This document shows, piece by piece, positions 1 to 5,356 of a stretch of DNA of 5,356 bases. Location: positions 1 through 5,356 of the forward strand of contig JBJHBY010000229.1 in the NCBI GenBank assembly GCA_050485745.1. Direction: 5' to 3'. Under the pieces are notes generated by a model. That model did no database searches. It saw only the letters and a list, made by a program, of their open reading frames with translations, and was not told the origin of the DNA. The DNA is from JBJHBY01 sp050485745. GTDB taxonomy: Bacteria; Pseudomonadota; Gammaproteobacteria; Pseudomonadales; CAMLJR01. Every line of letters begins with the position of its first letter. Position 1 is the first letter of the stretch. A program made the translations under genes and the position numbers.

Positions 1-1
1 C

Positions 2-1225
2 GCCCCCACCGAGGACGAACTGGCGCGCATGAGCGAGCTGGTGGAAGAGGCCGTGCGCGCCGGCGCCCTGGGCGTGACCACGTCGCGCAGCCTCGGGCAC
101 CGCACCAGCGCGGGTGACCTCGCCCCCTCGGTGGAGTCCGGTGACCCGGAGCTGATCGCCCTGGCCAGCGGCCTGAAGCGCGCCGGCTCCGGCGTGTTCC
201 AGATGATTCCCGCCGCCGTGGCGGGCAGCGCCCAGCCCGCGGATGAAATGGTGCTGATGCGGCAGCTGGTGGAGGCCTCGGGCGGGCGGCCGCTGTCCTA
301 CACCCTGCTCAACAGCGGCCACATGCCCGACCTGCACCGGGATTTTCTCACCCACATGGAGCGCGCCCGCGCGGATGGCCTGCCGATTCGCGGCCAGGTG
401 TTCCCGCGGCCGGTGGGCATCCTGCTGGGGCTGGATCTGTCCTTCCACGCATTCCGCTTCCACCCGAGCTACCGCGCCATCGAGCACCTGCCCCTGGCCG
501 AGCGCGTGGCCGCCATGCGCGACCCGGCAATGCGCGCCCGGCTCCTGGCGGAGGAGCCCGAGCACAGCAACCCCATCTTCCTGTACTTCGTCAGCCAGGT
601 GGAGGCCCTGTTCGAGCTGGGCACGCCGCCCAACTACGAGCCGGACCCGGCGCAGAGCATCGGTGCCCGCGCGGCGCGCCAGGGCATTCCCGCACGGGAG
701 CTGCTCTATGACCTGCTGCTGCAGGACGAGGGGCGCAATATCCTGCTGCTGCCCGCGGCGAACTACCTGGGCGAATCCCTGGATGCGGTGCACGAACTGC
801 TCGGCCACCCCGATACCCTGGTCGGCCTCGGCGACGGCGGCGCCCACTACGGCATGATCTGCGACGGCAGTTATTCCACCACCCTGCTCGCCTACTGGAC
901 CCGCGACCGCGAGGGTGCGCGGGTGCCGCTGCCCTGGGCCATCCACGCCCTGACCCGGCGCAACGCCGAGGCCATCGGCCTCACCGACCGCGGGCTGATC
1001 GCCCCGGGCCTGAAGGCGGACATCAACATCATCGATTACGAGCGCCTGCACCTGGAGCGCCCGCACATGATCGAGGATCTCCCCGCGGGCGGTCGCCGCC
1101 TCACCCAGGGCGCGCAGGGTTACGAGATGACCCTGGTCAGCGGCGTGATCACCTATCGCCATGGCGAGCACACCGGAGCCCTGCCGGGGCGCCTGGTGCG
1201 CAATCCGCAGCGCGCGGCGGGCTGA
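2..1225 (+). CDS. Amidohydrolase, D-aminoacylase / N-acyl-D-amino-acid deacylase type (5' end cut off)
   Basis: The reading frame is open from base 2 to a TGA at 1223-1225, giving 407 visible residues. Family members usually have about 570, so roughly the first 160 are missing, including the N-terminal metal-binding HxH. The ATG at 29 is internal: the residues before it (APTEDELAR) continue the family pattern into MSELVEEAVRAGALG. Visible family landmarks are GVTTSRSLGHRT near the fragment start, PRPVGILLGL in the middle, GLGDGGAHYGMICDGS (Asp at 833-835, fragment residue 278, the expected catalytic or metal Asp), APGLKADINIID, DLPAGGRR and the terminal GALPGRLVR. Enzymes of this fold hydrolyse N-acyl amino acids or related cyclic amides in the cytoplasm using bound zinc. 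The SHxK-type His segment of classical D-aminoacylases is not evident here; the matching strand reads LSYTLLNSGH. The substrate therefore cannot be named. The family call is secure; the activity is inferred. Confidence 0.88.
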   Translation, partial: APTEDELARMSELVEEAVRAGALGVTTSRSLGHRTSAGDLAPSVESGDPELIALASGLKRAGSGVFQMIPAAVAGSAQPADEMVLMRQLVEASGGRPLSYTLLNSGHMPDLHRDFLTHMERARADGLPIRGQVFPRPVGILLGLDLSFHAFRFHPSYRAIEHLPLAERVAAMRDPAMRARLLAEEPEHSNPIFLYFVSQVEALFELGTPPNYEPDPAQSIGARAARQGIPARELLYDLLLQDEGRNILLLPAANYLGESLDAVHELLGHPDTLVGLGDGGAHYGMICDGSYSTTLLAYWTRDREGARVPLPWAIHALTRRNAEAIGLTDRGLIAPGLKADINIIDYERLHLERPHMIEDLPAGGRRLTQGAQGYEMTLVSGVITYRHGEHTGALPGRLVRNPQRAAG

Positions 1226-1257
1226 GGCCCGCAGGCGCGCGCCATCGCCGGTCCACT

Positions 1258-1276
1258 GCGCACACCCGCTGTGCGC
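1258..1276. terminator. GC-rich hairpin after the amidohydrolase gene (possible terminator part)
   Basis: A perfect 7-bp inverted repeat, GCGCACA and TGTGCGC, flanks a five-base CCCGC loop, 32 bases after the amidohydrolase stop codon. No T-run follows on either strand, so it is not a textbook intrinsic terminator. It could be an RNA 3'-end stabiliser or act with Rho. Its position between two co-directional genes suggests a 3'-end role, which is inference. Confidence 0.35.
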
Positions 1277-1298
1277 CCCCAACAAAGCGTGGCGTCGA

Positions 1299-1325
1299 AT
1301 GCGGCTGGATGGAATCCGGCCGCAT
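1299..1325. terminator. Strong 12-bp hairpin between amidohydrolase and katG
   Basis: The left arm ATGCGGCTGGAT (1299-1310) pairs with ATCCGGCCGCAT (1314-1325) across a GGA triloop. Eleven pairs are Watson-Crick and one is a G-U wobble on the plus-strand RNA. Two further pairs (1296-1297 with 1326-1327) can form below a bulged A. No T-tract follows on either strand. It lies 22 bases after the hairpin ending at 1276, so together they may end the amidohydrolase transcript and insulate katG. A repetitive extragenic palindrome is an alternative reading. Confidence 0.4.
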
Positions 1326-1347
1326 CGCGCGACAGTCTGTAACGCCA

Positions 1348-1375
1348 CTGTATTAAACGGGCTGTATTGAACAGG
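1348..1375 (+). repeat. 14-bp tandem direct repeat upstream of katG
   Basis: Two head-to-tail copies, CTGTATTAAACGGG (1348-1361) and CTGTATTGAACAGG (1362-1375), agree at 12 of 14 positions. A further CTGTA followed by AACG occurs at 1337-1345. The block is AT-rich compared with its surroundings and lies about 130 bases before the katG start. It could hold a direct-repeat operator or overlap the promoter; TTGAAC at 1367-1372 is a possible -35 element, but no good -10 follows at normal spacing. Its function is unknown. Confidence 0.45.
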
Positions 1376-1492
1376 GCTATGCGACCGATTCGGATTTTTT
1401 ACTGGAAGTCCCCCGGGCCCTGATGGATAGTAGGGATGAAACGCACCGGCACAGGCGCCGGCGCGCAAGCGTTCAACCAACGCAACGGCAAT

Positions 1493-1497
1493 GGAGG
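1493..1497 (+). promoter_or_regulatory. Ribosome binding site of katG
   Basis: GGAGG lies six bases before the ATG at 1504. It decides the start: the in-frame ATG at 1423 has no comparable site, and it would add 27 mostly Arg, His and Gln residues that are neither a signal peptide nor a KatG N-terminus. Confidence 0.85.
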
Positions 1498-1503
1498 CAA
1501 GAC

Positions 1504-3726
<2,223 letters not shown>

Positions 3727-3740
3727 TCACGTCTGGCCAT

Positions 3741-3789
3741 GGCGATGCACTGCGGCACAGGGACGTGCCGCAGGCCAGTTCGCATCGCC
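3741..3789. terminator. Nested hairpin between converging katG and lysR genes
   Basis: The inner stem CTGCGGCAC (3750-3758) pairs perfectly with GTGCCGCAG (3765-3773) around a six-base loop. An outer stem, GGCGATGC (3741-3748) with GCATCGCC (3782-3789), is also perfect over 8 bp and encloses it. An alternative short stem, CTGGC (3733-3737) with GCCAG (3774-3778), would compete with the outer one. The hairpin starts 14 bases after the katG stop and ends 24 bases from the lysR stop, which suits a bidirectional transcription end. Neither strand has a T-run, so Rho-assisted ending or 3'-end protection is as likely as intrinsic termination. Confidence 0.5.
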
Positions 3790-3813
3790 CGCGGTTACCG
3801 AATCAGGGACTCA

Positions 3814-4719
3814 CTAATCCTCCTGCAATACGCGATAGCACTCGGCCAGAAAGTCAATCAAGGCGCGTACCGAAGGCAACATGCCGCGCCGTGAGGGAAA
3901 CACGACGTGGATGATCTCCCTGGGTGGCTGCCAGCCGCTCATCACGCTGACCAGCGCGCCGCTTTCCAGCTCGCGCGGCAACATCAGGACGGGCAACTGG
4001 ACGACGCCCACCCCGGCGAGAGCCGCCGACTTCAACGCTGACATATCCGTGGTGATGAAGCGGGGCGAATGGGGCACCGTGACACTTTCGCCCGTCTCGT
4101 TTTCAAGTACCCAGACATGGCGCTCCCGGGGAACTGCGCGACTCAGGCTCGGCCAGGCACTGAGGTCCTGCGGACGCTCAGGCAAGCCCATTCGCTCCAC
4201 CAGCGCGGGACTGGCGACGAGGCACTGGCCCCGGTCGGATAACACCCGCAGCGCAAGGTCGCTGTCCTCAAAGGGCCGGGGGCGCACCCGGATGGCGAGA
4301 TCCACCCCCTCACCCAGCACATCCACCCGGCGATTGGTCGCCTCCAGCTGTATGGAGACCCTGGGGTATTGCGCCATGAAGCGGGCCAGCATCTCGCCGA
4401 CGTGAAAGTTGAGCAGGCCGATGGGGCAGGTGAGCCGAAGGGTTCCGCCCGGCTCCGCGGCCAGGCTGTCAATCGCCTCCTGGGCGGCTTCGGCCTCCAC
4501 CAGCATGGCGCGACAGTGCCGGTAGTAGCGCTGACCGACATCCGTCAGTACAAAATGGCGGGTCGAACGCTGTATCAGGCGTACACCGAGCCGTTCCTCC
4601 AGCAGTGCCAGGCGCCGGCTGAGCCTGGATTTCGGCACACCCAGGGCGCGCCCTGCCGGGGCAAAACCGCCGTACTCGACTGCCCGCACAAAGTAGTAGA
4701 GGTCGTTGAGATCCTGCAT
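3814..4719 (-). CDS. LysR-family transcriptional regulator (CrgA-like group)
   Basis: A 301-residue protein of normal LysR length. Residues 1-60 form the winged helix-turn-helix: LNDLYYFVRAVEYGGFAPAGRALGVPKSRLSRRLALLEERLGVRLIQRSTR. Residues from about 88 to the end form the effector-binding domain with the usual PGGTLRLTCP opening and the VDVLGEGVDLAIRV segment typical of CrgA-like members. The start chosen is the ATG at 4717-4719, where family alignment begins. The frame stays open to an ATG at 4836, but the extra 39 residues have no LysR similarity and would cover the divergent promoter. AGGGG lies only two bases before the chosen ATG, so the ribosome site is poor. Proteins of this type usually repress or activate a divergent neighbour and themselves in response to a small molecule; here the likely target is the YcaC-like hydrolase gene. 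The ligand is unknown. It converges on katG but is not an OxyR: the redox Cys pair is absent. Confidence 0.93.
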   Translation of the reverse strand: MQDLNDLYYFVRAVEYGGFAPAGRALGVPKSRLSRRLALLEERLGVRLIQRSTRHFVLTDVGQRYYRHCRAMLVEAEAAQEAIDSLAAEPGGTLRLTCPIGLLNFHVGEMLARFMAQYPRVSIQLEATNRRVDVLGEGVDLAIRVRPRPFEDSDLALRVLSDRGQCLVASPALVERMGLPERPQDLSAWPSLSRAVPRERHVWVLENETGESVTVPHSPRFITTDMSALKSAALAGVGVVQLPVLMLPRELESGALVSVMSGWQPPREIIHVVFPSRRGMLPSVRALIDFLAECYRVLQED

Positions 4720-4816
4720 CACCCCTGACCCATCGTTCCACCAAAGAGACACTGAAACCCGAATTAGCAGACTACACGACCCACTGTTCCAGTTATAGGC
4801 TTTATGGTGCCAATCA

Positions 4817-4832
4817 GCCCGGGAAGCCGGGC
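4817..4832 (+). promoter_or_regulatory. Small GC hairpin in the leader of the ycaC-like gene
   Basis: GCCCGG (4817-4822) pairs perfectly with CCGGGC (4827-4832) around a GAAG loop. It ends nine bases before the ribosome binding site at 4842, so it would sit in the untranslated leader if transcription starts near 4805-4815. It could protect the 5' end or tune translation. No riboswitch family is recognisable. Confidence 0.3.
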
Positions 4833-4841
4833 GCAAACCGC

Positions 4842-4846
4842 GAGGT
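4842..4846 (+). promoter_or_regulatory. Ribosome binding site of the ycaC-like gene
   Basis: GAGGT lies five bases before the ATG at 4852 and supports that start, which also matches the N-terminus of YcaC proteins (a short polar stretch, then RLDKDQAAVLLVDHQ). The GTG at 4845 inside this site opens a different frame and is not a start. Confidence 0.75.
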
Positions 4847-4851
4847 GACTT

Positions 4852-5356
4852 ATGAAGACCGACTACTCACGTCTCGACAAGGACCAGGCAGCCGTACTGC
4901 TGGTGGATCATCAAACCGGGCTTTTGTCGCTGGTCAGGGACATCAACCCGGACACCTTCAAGAACAACGTGCTGGCGCTGGCGGACCTGGCGAAGTACTT
5001 CGAACTGCCGACCATCCTCACCACCAGCTTCGAAAACGGCCCCAACGGGCCGCTCGTACCGGAACTCAAGGCACTGTTCCCCGACGCGCCCTATATCGCC
5101 CGCCCCGGCCAGATCAACGCCTGGGACAACGACGACTTCGTCCAGGCAATTAAGGCGACAGGCCGGAAACAGCTCATCGTCGCGGGGGTTGTCACCGAAG
5201 TCTGCGTGGCCTTCCCGGTGCTGTCTGCCCTGGCGGAGGGTTTCGAGGTCTTTGTGGTGACAGACGCTTCGGGGACCTTCAGCGCCATCACCCGCGATGC
5301 AGCCTGGGATCGCATGTCCCAGGCCGGCGCCCAGCTGATGACCTGGTTCGGGGTGG
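4852..5356 (+). CDS. ycaC: YcaC-like isochorismatase-superfamily hydrolase (3' end cut off)
   Basis: The frame runs from ATG 4852 past the window edge, showing 168 codons of a protein that is usually about 205-210 residues. It is close to E. coli YcaC throughout: AAVLLVDHQTGLLSLVRDI, LAKYFELPTILTTSFE, GPNGPLVPEL, INAWDNDDFV, VVTEVCVAFP and VTDASGTF are recognisable blocks. The expected catalytic residues are in place: Asp19, Arg84 (in YIARPG, where many superfamily members have Lys) and nucleophile Cys118. The VVTEVC segment carries the conserved Val-Thr join that is a cis peptide in this fold. YcaC forms a cytoplasmic octamer; its natural substrate is not established, so amide or isochorismate-type hydrolysis is only a family-level inference. 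The gene is divergent from the LysR regulator, a pairing that suggests inducible expression. The symbol is used by homology; a paralogue is possible. Confidence 0.92.
   Translation, partial: MKTDYSRLDKDQAAVLLVDHQTGLLSLVRDINPDTFKNNVLALADLAKYFELPTILTTSFENGPNGPLVPELKALFPDAPYIARPGQINAWDNDDFVQAIKATGRKQLIVAGVVTEVCVAFPVLSALAEGFEVFVVTDASGTFSAITRDAAWDRMSQAGAQLMTWFGV

Larger units (their letters stand above)
4720..4851. promoter_or_regulatory. Divergent lysR / ycaC-like promoter region
   Basis: These 132 bases separate two start codons facing away from each other and are more AT-rich than the genes. A short perfect dyad ACTG-TTC-CAGT lies at 4783-4793. Overlapping it, CTGTT-CCAGT-TATAG (4784-4798) is an imperfect dyad that fits the LysR T-N11-A pattern, with T at 4785 and A at 4797. 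TATAGG (4794-4799) could be a -10 for the hydrolase gene, with a weak ACTACA at 4771-4776 as its -35. A regulator bound at the dyad would then cover the polymerase site. The region is a promoter by position; the exact sites are guesses. Confidence 0.5.

Noticed and set aside
375..857. A 160-codon frame within the amidohydrolase gene.
   Set aside because: It is a shifted frame of a clear gene, and the product is an Ala/Arg/Cys/Ser-rich translation typical of GC-rich shadow frames.
1377..1430. CTAT (1377-1380) and ATAG (1427-1430) as a possible OxyR site before katG.
   Set aside because: OxyR sites need four such elements at regular 7-base spacing; these two are 46 bases apart with no partners between.
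1423..1503. In-frame 27-codon extension of katG from an earlier ATG.
   Set aside because: It has no ribosome site, is rich in Arg and His, and does not resemble a signal peptide or a KatG N-terminus; GGAGG directs the start to 1504.
3881..4405. A 174-codon plus-strand frame opposite lysR.
   Set aside because: It lies antisense to a well-supported gene and has a Ser/Arg/Thr-rich translation without a recognisable domain.
4720..4836. In-frame 39-residue N-terminal extension of the LysR protein.
   Set aside because: LysR similarity begins at the ATG at 4717-4719, and the extension would fill almost all of the divergent promoter region.
4845..5315. Frames opened at 4845 (plus) and 5315 (minus) over the ycaC-like gene.
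   Set aside because: Both overlap a strongly conserved YcaC-type coding region in other frames; the first starts inside its ribosome site.

Overview
The window is GC-rich and reads as ordinary chromosome from a free-living proteobacterium, most likely a gammaproteobacterium. That guess rests on base composition and on the close resemblance of the KatG and YcaC-type proteins to enterobacterial and pseudomonad members; the sequence alone does not fix the genus. Four protein-coding genes are supported, two of them cut by the window edges. I see no rRNA, tRNA, CRISPR array, insertion sequence, attachment site or phage gene.

Layout: (1) 2-1225, plus strand, the 3' two-thirds of an amidohydrolase of the D-aminoacylase / N-acyl-D-amino-acid deacylase type. 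(2) 1226-1503, a 278-bp gap with two perfect or near-perfect hairpins behind the amidohydrolase and a 14-bp tandem repeat in front of katG. (3) 1504-3726, plus strand, a complete katG catalase-peroxidase with all known catalytic residues. (4) 3727-3813, a short gap between converging genes that holds a nested hairpin, probably the shared transcription end. (5) 3814-4719, minus strand, a complete LysR-family regulator. (6) 4720-4851, a divergent promoter region with candidate operator dyads and a small leader hairpin. (7) 4852 to the window end, plus strand, the first 168 codons of a YcaC-like isochorismatase-superfamily hydrolase.

The genes form three transcription units rather than one system. 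KatG removes hydrogen peroxide and appears to be expressed alone. The LysR regulator and the YcaC-like hydrolase are divergently paired, so the regulator probably controls the hydrolase and itself. The amidohydrolase seems to belong to an upstream unit. I found no convincing previously undescribed system. The items most worth a second look are non-coding: the katG upstream tandem repeat, the nested hairpin after katG, the paired hairpins after the amidohydrolase, and the lysR/ycaC intergenic region.
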